Shown: in pieces, positions 17,345 through 28,088 of the stretch
Layout: each line of letters opens with the position of its first letter
Position numbering within the stretch: the first letter of the stretch is position 1
Source of the DNA: FEN-1139 sp038207155
Lineage (GTDB): Bacteria > Myxococcota_A > Polyangia > Polyangiales > Polyangiaceae
Assembly: GCA_038207155.1 (NCBI GenBank)
Contig: JBBRAB010000026.1
Span: forward strand, 1 to 64,000
Length of the DNA stretch: 64,000 nt
Reading direction: 5' to 3'
Translations under genes and position numbers: made by a program
Notes under the pieces: generated by a model
The model's input: only the letters and a program-made list of their open reading frames with translations
Database searches by the model: none
What the model was told of the DNA's origin: nothing

Positions 17345-18382
17345 ATGCCGGCCGCGCCGACAAGCTCCGCCAAGGTTTCGGTCGGCGACGCCGCCGATCA
17401 GTCGTCATTGACCGAAGAGCTCGACCCAAGCGGCACGCCGCTCGGCTGGATCGCCGCCCTGGCCTGGCCAACCTATCTGCTCGGTCGCGGCCTGTTGACG
17501 GCGCTCCCAGGTTCGCGCTCAGGCATCACGACCTGGCTCGTCGCTCTCGAGCGGGTCTCCTCCGTCAGCTCGCAGCTGCTCGTGCTGGTGCTCACCTGGA
17601 TGCTCGCGCGCCTGGTCTTTGCGACCCTGCGCCGCACCGAGCTCGGCTCATTTCACCGCCTTGCGGTCGTGCCGCTGTCAGCGGGACTAGCCTTTCTGTT
17701 GGTGGCCTCCAGTGCCGGGCCGCTGCCGCCTGAGCTCTCGCTGGTGCTGTCCGCGCTTGCCAGCCTCGCCGCGCTCGCAACGCTTGCTCGCAGCCTGGCC
17801 CGCCCGGTCACGCGCGCTGGCGGGATCTTTGTAACGCTGCTCGCCCTCGCGAGTAGCTGCGGTGGGCTCGCGCGCCTGTTTGCTCTGCACGGCTTTGAAG
17901 AGCCGTCAACGACCTGGAATCAATTGGCTTCGCAGTTTGCCACGGTGTCGACGCTGCTCGAGGCTCTCGCGCTCGGGCTGCTCACGCTGTGGCTCGCGCT
18001 GCGGTCCAAGGGACGCTGGGCGCCCGCACTCGCGGCAACCTGGGCCTTCGCGGTCGCGATCAGCGCGCTCACGAGCGGAGGTTCGCGCAGCCGCGCAGGT
18101 CTCGCTGAAGTTCTGATCGGGCGCAGCCTGAGCGCATTGCTGCGCGATCCAGCGCCGAGCCTGCCTATCTGGACGCGTTACACCTTTGAGATTGCCGCGC
18201 CGGGTCTGGCGCTGTTTCTCCTGCTCAACCAGCGGGGAGGCCCCCGTCTGCTGCGCCCGGCGCTGGCGCTGATCCTTCTGTCGCGAGCTGCCGGGGATAT
18301 TCCGCTTCACGCGGGGATGCTGTGCGCTGGTGCGCTGGCGCTGGCGCTCGTGCCTGAGCAAGGCCCCGCTAGGGCGCCATGA
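17345..18382 (+). CDS. Multi-pass membrane protein, unknown, coupled to Rrf2 gene
   Basis: A 345-residue, strongly hydrophobic, Leu/Ala-rich protein with roughly eight to nine membrane segments and few charged residues. I do not recognise a family. A 35-residue soluble N terminus precedes the first helix (IAALAWPTYLLGRGLL). Its stop codon overlaps the start of the Rrf2 regulator in an ATGA, so the two are translated together. A link to sensing or export in sulfur or redox physiology is only an inference from this coupling. Confidence 0.7.
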   Translation: MPAAPTSSAKVSVGDAADQSSLTEELDPSGTPLGWIAALAWPTYLLGRGLLTALPGSRSGITTWLVALERVSSVSSQLLVLVLTWMLARLVFATLRRTELGSFHRLAVVPLSAGLAFLLVASSAGPLPPELSLVLSALASLAALATLARSLARPVTRAGGIFVTLLALASSCGGLARLFALHGFEEPSTTWNQLASQFATVSTLLEALALGLLTLWLALRSKGRWAPALAATWAFAVAISALTSGGSRSRAGLAEVLIGRSLSALLRDPAPSLPIWTRYTFEIAAPGLALFLLLNQRGGPRLLRPALALILLSRAAGDIPLHAGMLCAGALALALVPEQGPARAP

Positions 18383-18840
18383 TCACCAACAAGACCAAGT
18401 ACGCGCTCAAAGCCCTGTGTGAGCTGGCGCAAGCGCCGACTGGGTCACCACTGCAGCTCGCCGAGATCGCCGAACGCAACACGATTCCGAAAAAGTTCCT
18501 TGAGGTCATTCTTGGAGAGCTGCGCCACCATGGCCTGCTGCGCAGCCGCAAAGGACCGGGTGGTGGTTACTTGCTCGCCAAGCCGCCCGAGCAAATCACG
18601 CTCGCGGACGTGCTCCGCATCACGGACGGCCCGATGGCTCCGGTCCCATGTCTGAGCCGCACGGGCTACGAGCGCTGCGCCGAGTGCGCCGATGAAGTGA
18701 GCTGCTCGGTTCGCTTGGCCTTCAAGGACGCCTACGGTTCCTACGTCGATGCGCTCGAGCGCACAACCCTGGCGGACATCCTCGCTCGTCAGCTCGACGC
18801 GCGAGAGACGCGCCCGACCGTGCTCCGTTACTCGATTTGA
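18379..18840 (+). CDS. Rrf2-family regulator with four-Cys loop
   Basis: A 153-residue protein of the Rrf2 family (IscR, CymR, NsrR relatives). The winged helix-turn-helix spans residues 1-70 (KYALKALCELA, IPKKFLEVILGELRHHGLL, SRKGPGGGYLLA). A loop with Cys91, Cys100, Cys103 and Cys109 lies where IscR and NsrR hold their Fe-S cluster, so cluster or redox sensing is likely. It overlaps the upstream membrane protein by 4 bases and converges on the sulfate transport operon with a 26-base gap. It is a good candidate regulator of that operon, which has an inverted repeat upstream of its first gene. Confidence 0.85.
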   Translation: MITNKTKYALKALCELAQAPTGSPLQLAEIAERNTIPKKFLEVILGELRHHGLLRSRKGPGGGYLLAKPPEQITLADVLRITDGPMAPVPCLSRTGYERCAECADEVSCSVRLAFKDAYGSYVDALERTTLADILARQLDARETRPTVLRYSI

Positions 18841-18866
18841 GCCTCGGCCGTGGGGCGCCCGCAGGG

Positions 18867-19928
18867 TTAGATCGCGTAGTCCTCGGCGAACAGGCGGGTG
18901 CGGGCAAAATCGAACCCCACGCGCTCCCCAAGCGCCAGCCCGAGGCGCTGCACTTCCGCATGGGTCAGCTCAGCCTCAAGCAGGCTGCCGTCCTCGAGCT
19001 CGAGCGTGATCCGCACATAGCCGCCGACTCGCACGAGGCGTTGAATCTTCCCGAGTGTTGAGGTCGCCGCAGCACCTTCCGGGCGAGTGAGGACAACGTC
19101 GTGGGGACGAACGCAGGCGGTCACGAGCTCTCCGTCCTCGGCGTCCGGCGGCGCGTCACGGATGCTCCCGCCGAGCCAGGTGTTGCCCTCGCCCACACGT
19201 CCGCGCAGCACCGTCGCCCCGCCAAGGAATGACGCGACGAAGGGCGTGCGTGGATGATCGTAGAGTTCATGGGGCGCGCCAGCCTGCTCGACCGCGCCGT
19301 CCTTGAGCAACACCACATGCTGGGCGAGCTCGAGCGCCTCTTCCTGATCATGAGTGACCAGCAGCGTGGTCACCGACGTGCGCTCGTGAAGCTCGTGCAG
19401 CCAACGGCGCAGCTCGACGCGCACGTGGGTATCGAGGGCCCCAAAGGGCTCATCAAGCAGCAGTACCGAGGGCTCCGGGGCGAGCGAGCGGGCGAACGCA
19501 ACGCGCTGACGCTGCCCGCCCGAGAGCTGGGCTGGCTTGCGTGTTGCAAGACCGTCAAGCTGCACGAGCGCGAGCAGCTCACGCACACGCGCCTCGATCT
19601 GGGCCTTCGGACGCCGCTGCAGCTCCAGCCCAAAGGCAACATTGTCGGCGACGCTCATGTTGTCAAAGAGCGCGTAGCTCTGAAACACGAAGCCCACCTG
19701 GCGCTCGCGCGGCGGCAGGTGACTGACGTCGCGCTCGCCAATGCTCACCCTTCCCTGATCGGCCAGCTCAAGCCCTGCGATCACGCGCAGCACCGTCGAT
19801 TTGCCCGAGCCGGAGGGACCGAGTAGCGCGGTGATGCCCCCTGCAGGCGCGGTGAACGAAACGTTGTCGATGGCGGCCCCGGGCGCCCCAGGGAATCGCT
19901 TGCGTAGCCCAGTTACTGCAACTCTCAC
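18867..19928 (-). CDS. cysA: Sulfate/thiosulfate ABC transporter ATP-binding protein
   Basis: A 353-residue ABC ATPase that powers sulfate import. Walker A (GPSGSGKST), the Q-loop (FVFQSYALF), the signature (LSGGQRQR), Walker B (LLLDEPFGALD) and the H-loop (LLVTHDQEEA) are all intact. After residue 240 comes the regulatory C domain with RPHDV, typical of CysA/PotA-type ATPases. The start is GTG, overlapping the cysW stop codon (GTGA), so the genes are translationally coupled. It is the last gene of sbp-cysT-cysW-cysA. Confidence 0.93.
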   Translation of the reverse strand: MRVAVTGLRKRFPGAPGAAIDNVSFTAPAGGITALLGPSGSGKSTVLRVIAGLELADQGRVSIGERDVSHLPPRERQVGFVFQSYALFDNMSVADNVAFGLELQRRPKAQIEARVRELLALVQLDGLATRKPAQLSGGQRQRVAFARSLAPEPSVLLLDEPFGALDTHVRVELRRWLHELHERTSVTTLLVTHDQEEALELAQHVVLLKDGAVEQAGAPHELYDHPRTPFVASFLGGATVLRGRVGEGNTWLGGSIRDAPPDAEDGELVTACVRPHDVVLTRPEGAAATSTLGKIQRLVRVGGYVRITLELEDGSLLEAELTHAEVQRLGLALGERVGFDFARTRLFAEDYAI

Positions 19929-20830
19929 GCGATCACCTCGTTAGCCTGTGCGGCAGGAGCCGTGTCTTGCCAGCGGGTCGAGACCCGATGGCGTTGACGT
20001 TCCAGCAGTTTCTTTACGACCAGCGTCACCAGCCCGAGCAGCGTGAGCACGGACGCCGCCGCAAACGCGCCCACGAACTGGTACTCGTCGTAGAGGACTT
20101 CCACGTGCAGCGGCAGCGTGTTGGTCTCCCCGCGAATGTGCCCCGAGACCACAGATACGGCTCCGAATTCGCCCATGGCGCGGGCGTTCGAGAGCACCAC
20201 GCCGTACAGCAGGCCCCAACGCACCTTGGGCAAGGTGACCCGATAAAAGACCTGCCAGCCCCTCGCCCCGAGCAGCAAAGCCGACTCCTCTTCGTGACTG
20301 CCCTGAGCCTCCATGAGCCCGAGCACCTCACGGGCCACGATGGGGAAGGTTACAAAGCAGGTAGCTAGGACGATCCCGGGCCAGGCAAAAATTACGCGGA
20401 TCCCGAAGCTGTCGAGCAGCCCCCCAAACCAGCTATTTTTTCCGTAGACCAGGATCAGGATCAGGCCAGCCACCACCGGCGAGACACTAAACGGCAGATC
20501 GATCAGCGTGACTAGCAGGGTGCGCCCAGGGAAGCGATACTTCGAGAGGAGCCAAGCTGCAGCCAGACCGAACGCGACGTTGATCGGCAAGGTCACGATG
20601 GCCGTCGTCAGCGTGAGCAGCATCGCCGAGACGGCGTCAGGATGAGTGAGTGCCTCAAGGTAGACCGTGATGCCCTTGGACAGGGCGGTCACCAGCACGA
20701 TCCCCAGCGGCACGACCACGAGCAAGCCGACAAATAGCAGCGCCAGCGCGGTCAGCGTGTGCGTGACCGCGCGCGACCCAGCCTGCACGCCCGTCCCTGC
20801 CCGGCGGCTTGAAGCAAGCGCTCTGCTCAT
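19925..20830 (-). CDS. cysW: Sulfate ABC transporter permease CysW
   Basis: A 301-residue inner-membrane permease with six main hydrophobic segments. The EAA loop that docks the ATPase is seen in the LLLGARGWQVFYRVTLPKVRWGLL region. The segment RAMGEFGAVSVVSGHIRGET is diagnostic of the CysW/CysT group. It starts 3 bases after cysT ends and overlaps cysA by four bases. A 25-residue basic N terminus precedes the first helix. Confidence 0.93.
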   Translation of the reverse strand: MSRALASSRRAGTGVQAGSRAVTHTLTALALLFVGLLVVVPLGIVLVTALSKGITVYLEALTHPDAVSAMLLTLTTAIVTLPINVAFGLAAAWLLSKYRFPGRTLLVTLIDLPFSVSPVVAGLILILVYGKNSWFGGLLDSFGIRVIFAWPGIVLATCFVTFPIVAREVLGLMEAQGSHEEESALLLGARGWQVFYRVTLPKVRWGLLYGVVLSNARAMGEFGAVSVVSGHIRGETNTLPLHVEVLYDEYQFVGAFAAASVLTLLGLVTLVVKKLLERQRHRVSTRWQDTAPAAQANEVIA

Positions 20831-20833
20831 CGG

Positions 20834-21643
20834 TCAGTGACCTCCCACAGCGGCATGCCGCGCGAAGATATTGACCGACAATAGCGTGAGAAACGAGATC
20901 AGCAGCAGTCCGCAGGCGATCGCGGCGGCCGCCTCCATATCGTACTGCTCGAGGCGCGAGACAATCAGCAGCGGCACGATCTCCGTCTTGAACGGCATGT
21001 TGCCGGACACGAACACCACCGAGCCGTATTCGCCAATACCGCGGGCAAACGCGATAGCAAACCCCGTCGCGATCGACGGCACCAGCCTCGGAAAGATCAC
21101 GCGTCGAAAGGTGTGAAACGGCGTCGCGCCGAGCAGCTGAGCGGACTGCTCCACTTCAGGGCGCAGCTCCTCGATGGCGGGTTGCACCGAGCGCACCACG
21201 AAGGGCAGCCCCACGAACATCAGGGCCAAGCCGATGCCCACCGGAGTAAACGCCAATTGGACGCCCAAGAGGCGACCAATCACGCCATCACGCAGCAACG
21301 CAGAGGTCAGGGTGATGCCCGCCACCGCCGTCGGCAGCGCGAAAGGCAAGTCCACCAGGGCGTCCACAAGCCCGCGCAGCGCAAGCGGGTGTCGCACCAG
21401 CACCCAGGCGACCAGGGTACCAAAGACCGCATTGACGGCCGCGGCGCAGAACGCCACCCCGAAGCTTAAGCGAAAGGCGGAAAGCACCCGCGGATCAGTA
21501 AAGAGCCGCCACAGGCGATGCGGCTCCATTCCGGCTGCCGTCACGACGAGTGCGGTCAGCGGAATCAACACCAACAGCCCCAGATAGGTGACGACGAACC
21601 CAAGCGTGGGTCCAAAGCCGGGAAGTACTCCGAATCGTCTCAT
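20834..21643 (-). CDS. cysT: Sulfate ABC transporter permease CysT
   Basis: A 269-residue permease, partner of CysW. About six membrane helices are visible, with the EAA-type loop (QLLGATPFHTFRRVIFPRL) and the family motif ARGIGEYGSVVFVSGNMP followed by KTEIVPLLI. The start ATG at 21643 opens a basic stretch before the first helix (LGFVVTYLGLLVLIPLTALVV). It follows sbp by 36 bases on the same strand. Confidence 0.93.
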   Translation of the reverse strand: MRRFGVLPGFGPTLGFVVTYLGLLVLIPLTALVVTAAGMEPHRLWRLFTDPRVLSAFRLSFGVAFCAAAVNAVFGTLVAWVLVRHPLALRGLVDALVDLPFALPTAVAGITLTSALLRDGVIGRLLGVQLAFTPVGIGLALMFVGLPFVVRSVQPAIEELRPEVEQSAQLLGATPFHTFRRVIFPRLVPSIATGFAIAFARGIGEYGSVVFVSGNMPFKTEIVPLLIVSRLEQYDMEAAAAIACGLLLISFLTLLSVNIFARHAAVGGH

Positions 21644-21679
21644 TGCTGGGGCTCTCGTGCGGACAGTGGCGCTCGTGAC

Positions 21680-22708
21680 CTAGTGGCGGGCCGTGATCTG
21701 ATCGAAAACAGCGCCCTCGTCAAAGTGTTCGCGCTGCGCCTTCTTCCAACCGCCGAACACCTCGTCGATCGTGAAGAGCGTGAGCGCGGGAAACAGCGCC
21801 CGGTGGCGCCCCAACACGTCCGGATTCGTCGGGCGATAGAACTGTTTTGCGGCGAGCTCCTGGGCCTCGGGCGTGTACAGCCCGCGCAGGTATTCCTCGG
21901 CGAGGCTCCGCGTTCCACGTCGGTCAACGACGCGGTCGACGACGGCCACCGGCGGCTCAGCGAGAATACTGCGGCTCGGCACCACGAGCTCGACCACGCT
22001 CGGACCAAGCTTTTTGCGCGCCAGAAGCGCCTCGTTTTCCCAGGCGATCAGCACATCCCCCTGCTTGCGCTCGGTGAAGGTCGCCAAGGCCGCGCGCGCA
22101 CCCGAGTCCAGCACCGGAACGCGGGCGTAGAGCTTTGCCACGAACTCGCGCGCCTTGATTGCGTCACCTCCCGGCTGGGCGAGCGCCCAACCCCAGGCAG
22201 CCAAATAGTTCCAGCGGGCGCCACCCGAGGTCTTCGGGTTTGGCGTGATGACTTGAACGTTGCCCTTCACGAGATCGCCCCAGTCGTGGATCCCCGTCGG
22301 GTTTCCCGCGCGCACCAGCAGCACGATCGTCGACTGGAAAGGCACGCTGTTGGAGCCAAGTCGCGCCTGCCATTTCGGGTCGTTGATCAAGCCCTTCTCA
22401 GCGAGCTTGTCGACATCCCCCGCGAGCGCGAGCGTGACAACATCGGCGTCCAGCCCGTCGAGCACCGCACGGGTCTGCTTGCCGCTACCACCATGGGACT
22501 GCTTGAGCGCGAGCGACTGTCCCGGGTGAAGCTTGGCCCAGTGTTGCTGGAACCACGCGTTGTAGTCTGCGTAGAGCTCACGGGTCGGGTCGTAGGAGGC
22601 ATTGAGGAGCGTGAGCGATTGGGTCCCGTCGATCTTGCGCTTAGAACAGCCGGTCGCAGTGAGCAGAACGAGGCAGACGAACACACACAGGCCGACAAGC
22701 CGTCCCAT
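21680..22708 (-). CDS. sbp: Sulfate-binding lipoprotein
   Basis: A 342-residue solute-binding protein delivering sulfate to CysTWA. The ATG at 22708 is preferred over one at 22801 because it directly opens a lipoprotein signal peptide (LVLLTATGC, Cys21). Family motifs are clear: LLNASYDPTRELY near the N terminus, QSHGGSGKQ and ADVVTLALAGDVD (sulfate-contacting loops), NPKTSGGARWNYLAAWG, and the C-terminal ALTLFTIDEVFGGW. Lipid anchoring instead of a free periplasmic form is less common in well-studied Gram-negatives. It heads the operon; a perfect inverted repeat lies 120 bases upstream. Confidence 0.93.
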   Translation of the reverse strand: MGRLVGLCVFVCLVLLTATGCSKRKIDGTQSLTLLNASYDPTRELYADYNAWFQQHWAKLHPGQSLALKQSHGGSGKQTRAVLDGLDADVVTLALAGDVDKLAEKGLINDPKWQARLGSNSVPFQSTIVLLVRAGNPTGIHDWGDLVKGNVQVITPNPKTSGGARWNYLAAWGWALAQPGGDAIKAREFVAKLYARVPVLDSGARAALATFTERKQGDVLIAWENEALLARKKLGPSVVELVVPSRSILAEPPVAVVDRVVDRRGTRSLAEEYLRGLYTPEAQELAAKQFYRPTNPDVLGRHRALFPALTLFTIDEVFGGWKKAQREHFDEGAVFDQITARH

Positions 22709-23059
22709 TCCGAATAACCGTTTCGTCGACGGGACAATTCGGGTGGGGAGTCTAGCTGGGGTGCCGAGCTGCAGCTGCGAGGTGGAGGTATCTGGCGTCA
22801 TTGGGGTCGGTCTGCTCCGCTTCTGCTATTCCCTACTCATCCCACCAACTAAGTAGGGAATTGCTTAGCGCCCCCGGCTGATGTCGTCAACCCCAAGCCG
22901 CGCCGACCCGAGGGCCGTGGCTCGACCATGGTCGGATGCAGCTATTTTCGGCGGCAAATACCTCGCATCGAGGCCCTCCCGAGCTATCGCAGGGGCCGGC
23001 CTTGGTTGGTTCGGCGTGGGCACGTCGCGCTAGGACGAGCGTGGCGTGGACAGTTCGGG
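22709..23059. other. Upstream region of the sulfate operon
   Basis: The stretch holds the operon's presumed promoter and the inverted repeat at 22828-22861. The right part (22870-23059) has a 13-base direct repeat, GCTAGGACGAGCG, at 23029-23041 and 23059-23071, the second copy overlapping the end of the next gene. No small gene with a convincing start was seen. Confidence 0.5.
22828..22861. promoter_or_regulatory. Perfect 10-bp inverted repeat, candidate Rrf2 operator
   Basis: ATTCCCTACT and its exact reverse complement AGTAGGGAAT are separated by 14 bases. The element lies 120 bases upstream of the sbp start, within promoter range. Dyads of this sort with ATTCC/GGAAT ends recall binding sites of Rrf2-type sulfur regulators, and such a regulator is encoded at the other end of the operon. 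A T tract is lacking, so it is not a terminator. Assignment to that regulator is inferred. Confidence 0.6.
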
Positions 23060-24052
23060 CTAGGACGAGCGCGCCGACAGCCCTGGGAACAGGCGCGCCC
23101 GGGCCCCAAGCAACAGCCCAAATAGCGCGCAAGTGGCAACCCCGACGAGCGGGACCCAGTAGTAGGCCGCCGCGGAATAGCGCCGCGAGCCGTCCAGTCC
23201 CGTCAGCGTCAACCAGGCTCCGAGCGAGGACAGCCCGACCGCAAGCCAGACGTCCCTACGCCGGCTCAACCCCAACAGCATCACGAGGGTAGCGCCGGCC
23301 CAACCGAGCAACGCCCCAGTGCCGGCCGAGAGTGCGGCGCGTCCGGCAGGACCGAGTTTCGCCGGGCGTGCCCAGGTCCAAAGCCCATGCAGATCGGCGC
23401 GCTCGACACGTAACCGGAGGGAGGCTGAGGACTTCGCGGGGCGCGAGGTGACGCGCAGATCTGCTAGCGATACCCGCGCCATGTCATCGCTCACGTCCAC
23501 TCCAAGTGCTGAAAACCACAGCGCTTTTCGTGAACCGGGCAAGGGCCCTGCTAGGCGCGGAGGCGCGTTTTGAAAGCATAGCCAGCTGGCCCCGAGCACG
23601 GGCACTGTGGCGCTGCCGCCGCGCGACTCTGCGAGACACGCGCTGCGGGCTGCTCCGACGAGCGACCCAGCCAGGCGCCCTGGGGCGGCCAGCTTCAGGT
23701 TCAGTACGGCGCCGAGCCCAAACCCGACTACCGCCCACAGGCAGGCCAAGGCCAGCGTCGAGCGCAGCAGCGTGAGCGGTGAAGCGCCGAGCGACAGCAG
23801 CGCCCGCGCCTCCCCCGAACGAATGAAATGGCTGGTTCCAAGGGCAAAACCGAGCGGAACGCCTAAGACGAAGGCGGTCTCGATGGCGGCCGCCATGGCT
23901 GCCAAGAGCAGCGGCTGAGCCGCAGCCAGGGGAACCGCGGGGGCGAGCATCCAGGGCAAGAGCCTCACGAACGCCACTAGGAGGCCAATGCCCACAACCA
24001 TCAGCCACGCCAAAGCCGCACGCAGAAGGCAGTGGCGGGCAAGAGCAAGCAC
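23060..24052 (-). CDS. LptF/LptG-like (YjgP/YjgQ) permease, divergent
   Basis: A 330-residue membrane protein starting with GTG. Its N-terminal half has three helices with the LptF/G pattern: LLPWMLAPAVPLAAAQPLL, a helix followed by EARALLSLGASPLTLLRS (the cytoplasmic coupling helix in that family), and a helix around LACLWAVVGFGLG. A soluble middle region of 130 residues would match the periplasmic jelly roll, and three more helices close the protein. LptF/G export lipopolysaccharide with LptB. The match is by pattern only and the periplasmic part is short. It is a single gene, upstream of the sulfate operon on the same strand. Confidence 0.5.
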   Translation of the reverse strand: MLALARHCLLRAALAWLMVVGIGLLVAFVRLLPWMLAPAVPLAAAQPLLLAAMAAAIETAFVLGVPLGFALGTSHFIRSGEARALLSLGASPLTLLRSTLALACLWAVVGFGLGAVLNLKLAAPGRLAGSLVGAARSACLAESRGGSATVPVLGASWLCFQNAPPRLAGPLPGSRKALWFSALGVDVSDDMARVSLADLRVTSRPAKSSASLRLRVERADLHGLWTWARPAKLGPAGRAALSAGTGALLGWAGATLVMLLGLSRRRDVWLAVGLSSLGAWLTLTGLDGSRRYSAAAYYWVPLVGVATCALFGLLLGARARLFPGLSARSS

Positions 24053-24188
24053 CAGGGGAGGATACGGCGGATCCCCTGAGGCTGGAACGAAAACGACGCG
24101 GGGCTCAGCGCGGTAGTGTTATGCTGCCGAACGCGCGTTCCTCCCGGAGCATCCAAGGGGCCTGAACTCGCACTCTCTCGGAGGGAAC

Positions 24189-24881
24189 ATGTGCTTTGCC
24201 CGGTTGATCCCGTTCTCGGCCCTAGCGGCCGTCTCGCTGACTCTTTCGCTCTCTGCCCAGGCGCAGTCCGTCGAGCCATCATCCACTGGTAGGGGTATCG
24301 CTGGCGGTGCGCTGCTCGGGGCGGAGGCCGTACTCGTGACCGAAGCCGCTCTCAATGTGAAGCCCTCGTGGATGTACCTCGTCGGCGGCACAGTCGGTGC
24401 TGCAGCCGGTGGTTTCGGGGGTTACTTCCTGGAGAGCACCCTCGACGCCAAGGAGAACATGTACCTGCTCGCGGGAGGCATGCTGCTGGTGATCCCGACT
24501 GCGGTTGCGGTGTTGTCGGCCTCCGCCTACGAGCCGCCCACGGACTACACGCAGGACTCAGCTCCCAAAGACGCCCCGGCAGCAGAGGCTGTGCCGGTAG
24601 AGGTCAAGGTAGGACCCGTAGCCCCGGACGCCACACCTGCAGCGCCCCCCGCCGCCCCTGGCACTCAGGGCTCCATTGCCCCGACGCGGCGACGCGTCGC
24701 CAGCTGGCACTCTCCACTTCAGCTCAAACCACCAGCCTTGCTTGGTCTGGAATCGGGTGGACTAGCCCTCGGCGTTCCCGCGCTTGAGGTCCGCAACTCG
24801 TACACACGTCAAGAAATCGCGCTGTTTGGCGTTGGTCAGAAGCCCGAGCTGCGCGTGCGCCTGCTCGACTTGCAATTCTGA
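24189..24881 (+). CDS. Exported protein with two membrane helices, unknown function
   Basis: A 230-residue protein with a GGAGGG site before the ATG. Residues 1-25 are a cleavable signal peptide ending SAQAQS. Two Gly/Ala-rich membrane segments follow (about residues 57-80 and 90-112), then a Pro/Ala-rich linker and a 60-residue C-terminal domain rich in Leu and Val. I do not recognise the family. It stands alone, 102 bases before the kinase gene on the same strand. Confidence 0.7.
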   Translation: MCFARLIPFSALAAVSLTLSLSAQAQSVEPSSTGRGIAGGALLGAEAVLVTEAALNVKPSWMYLVGGTVGAAAGGFGGYFLESTLDAKENMYLLAGGMLLVIPTAVAVLSASAYEPPTDYTQDSAPKDAPAAEAVPVEVKVGPVAPDATPAAPPAAPGTQGSIAPTRRRVASWHSPLQLKPPALLGLESGGLALGVPALEVRNSYTRQEIALFGVGQKPELRVRLLDLQF

Positions 24882-24983
24882 TCGATCGTGGGCTTTTCGA
24901 CGACACCCCGTTTGCCGTATCATGCTCAACCGTTGGCAAATCGCTAACCTCTTCCCGAGACCCACACCATTCCCAACGAAGAC

Positions 24984-26723
<1,740 letters not shown>

Positions 26724-26746
26724 GTTCCTCGCACCCCCGACCCCAA

Positions 26747-26775
26747 CAAAACCGAGGGCTCGACCGTCGGTTTTG
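26747..26775 (+). terminator. Rho-independent-type hairpin after the kinase gene
   Basis: CAAAACCGA and TCGGTTTTG form a perfect 9-bp stem with an 11-base loop, 24 bases after the kinase stop codon. The A and T runs in the arms give it U-rich ends in both directions, so it can serve both the kinase gene and the convergent Hsp70 gene. Confidence 0.75.
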
Positions 26776-26813
26776 CTGCTTTGTGAGCGCGCACTCGGGA
26801 AAACCTCAGCCCC

Positions 26814-28088
26814 CTAGGCTAGCGCGCGCGCCCGTTCAGCCAGGCCGTGAACCACGGAGTGGAGGCTGCGCAAGCGCACGACGCGCTCTTCGCCGAAGCG
26901 AGCCTGGATGCCGCGCGCGAGTCCGGCAACTCGAGCGGTGCCACCAGTGCAACAGACCAGCTCGATCTGCTCAGGGCTGAGCCCGCTCGCTTGCACCGTC
27001 CGGTCCAGGCTCTGCAGAATGAGCTCGGTCTGAGGCGAAGAAAAGGAGCTGAACTCGTCGCTCGTGATTCGCTCGCGCAGCTCAATCCCGGGGTAGTCAA
27101 AGAGCAGCGTCGCCTCGACCTGCTCGGACAGCTGACGTTTGGTACGCTCAATCGCCTCAAACACCTGAAATCCGAGCGCGTCTTCTACGAGGCACAGCAG
27201 CTGATCGACGTGCAGCTTGTCGTCGGGCCCAAGCGAGCTCCCCTTGATGTCGCGCAGGAAGTTCATGATGTCCCGGCGCGCCAGCAGACAAGTGTCTGCC
27301 GGCGAACAGAGCGACTCCATCAGGGAGCGGGGCATCGTGAGCACGTTGGAGCCGAACGGCACACGGTAGGTCACCTCGGAACCAAAGTTACGCGACACTT
27401 TGTGACGCATGATGGCGCCGTCAAATGCGTCACCCGCGACCGACAGCCCGCCGATAGCGAGCACGTCCGCATCCAGCTGCTCCGGCGCGAGGCGAGCCAC
27501 CGTGAAATCCGAAGTGCCGCCGCCAAAGTCCGCGATCAGCACCAGCTTGGGCTCGCTGAGTTGACTCTGAAAATCGTAGGCCGCCGCGACCGGTTCCGGG
27601 CAGAAGTGAACCTCGTCAAATCCGGCAAACCGCGCCGCCAATTCGAGGCGCTTCTGCGCCAGTTCGTCCGAAGCCGCGTCATTGGCGAAGCGCGCGGGGC
27701 GTCCGAGCAACACGCGCCGAACGTCCACGCCATACCGCGCGTTGGCTCGTCCGCGCATCTCGCGCAAAAAGATCCCGATCAGCTCCTCCAGCTTGATCAT
27801 TTTACTGCCAACGCGAGTCTCCTCAAAACTCTGCATCGGCAAAAAGCGCTTCAGCGAACGCATCAAGCGGCCGCGCATCCCCTCGGCCAAGTAGCGCTGC
27901 AGGGCCGAGGCTCCGAAGTGCCACTCGTTGCTCTCGGAGTAAAAGAGGATGCTGCGAAAAACAGAGGCGTCTTGCGCCGTGGGGTCCAGCGAGAGCGGCT
28001 CGTCACTCCCGGTCGGACTCACCGCGCAGAGCAGCGAGTTACTCGTTCCGAAGTCGATCGCGTAGAGGGTCGGCTTGTCTTGCAGCAT
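26814..28088 (-). CDS. YegD-like Hsp70-family protein
   Basis: A 424-residue actin-fold ATPase related to DnaK but, like E. coli YegD, lacking a long substrate-binding domain. Phosphate-1 motif AIDFGTSNSLL, phosphate-2 VLIADFGGGTSDF, and the adenosine motif CTGGTARVAGLARG are present, as are RPARF and FCPEPVAAAYDF, typical of YegD-like proteins. The ATG at 28088 is chosen because the ATPase fold begins six residues later; the frame extends 60 codons upstream without features. Its clients are unknown. It converges on the Ser/Thr kinase. Confidence 0.85.
   Translation of the reverse strand: MLQDKPTLYAIDFGTSNSLLCAVSPTGSDEPLSLDPTAQDASVFRSILFYSESNEWHFGASALQRYLAEGMRGRLMRSLKRFLPMQSFEETRVGSKMIKLEELIGIFLREMRGRANARYGVDVRRVLLGRPARFANDAASDELAQKRLELAARFAGFDEVHFCPEPVAAAYDFQSQLSEPKLVLIADFGGGTSDFTVARLAPEQLDADVLAIGGLSVAGDAFDGAIMRHKVSRNFGSEVTYRVPFGSNVLTMPRSLMESLCSPADTCLLARRDIMNFLRDIKGSSLGPDDKLHVDQLLCLVEDALGFQVFEAIERTKRQLSEQVEATLLFDYPGIELRERITSDEFSSFSSPQTELILQSLDRTVQASGLSPEQIELVCCTGGTARVAGLARGIQARFGEERVVRLRSLHSVVHGLAERARALA

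Noticed and set aside
21518..22717. 399-residue plus-strand open frame
   Set aside because: It is antisense to sbp, which has full family motifs.
22928..23125. Small Arg-rich open frame upstream of the sulfate operon
   Set aside because: No ribosome site, odd composition, and overlap with the end of the LptF/G-like gene.
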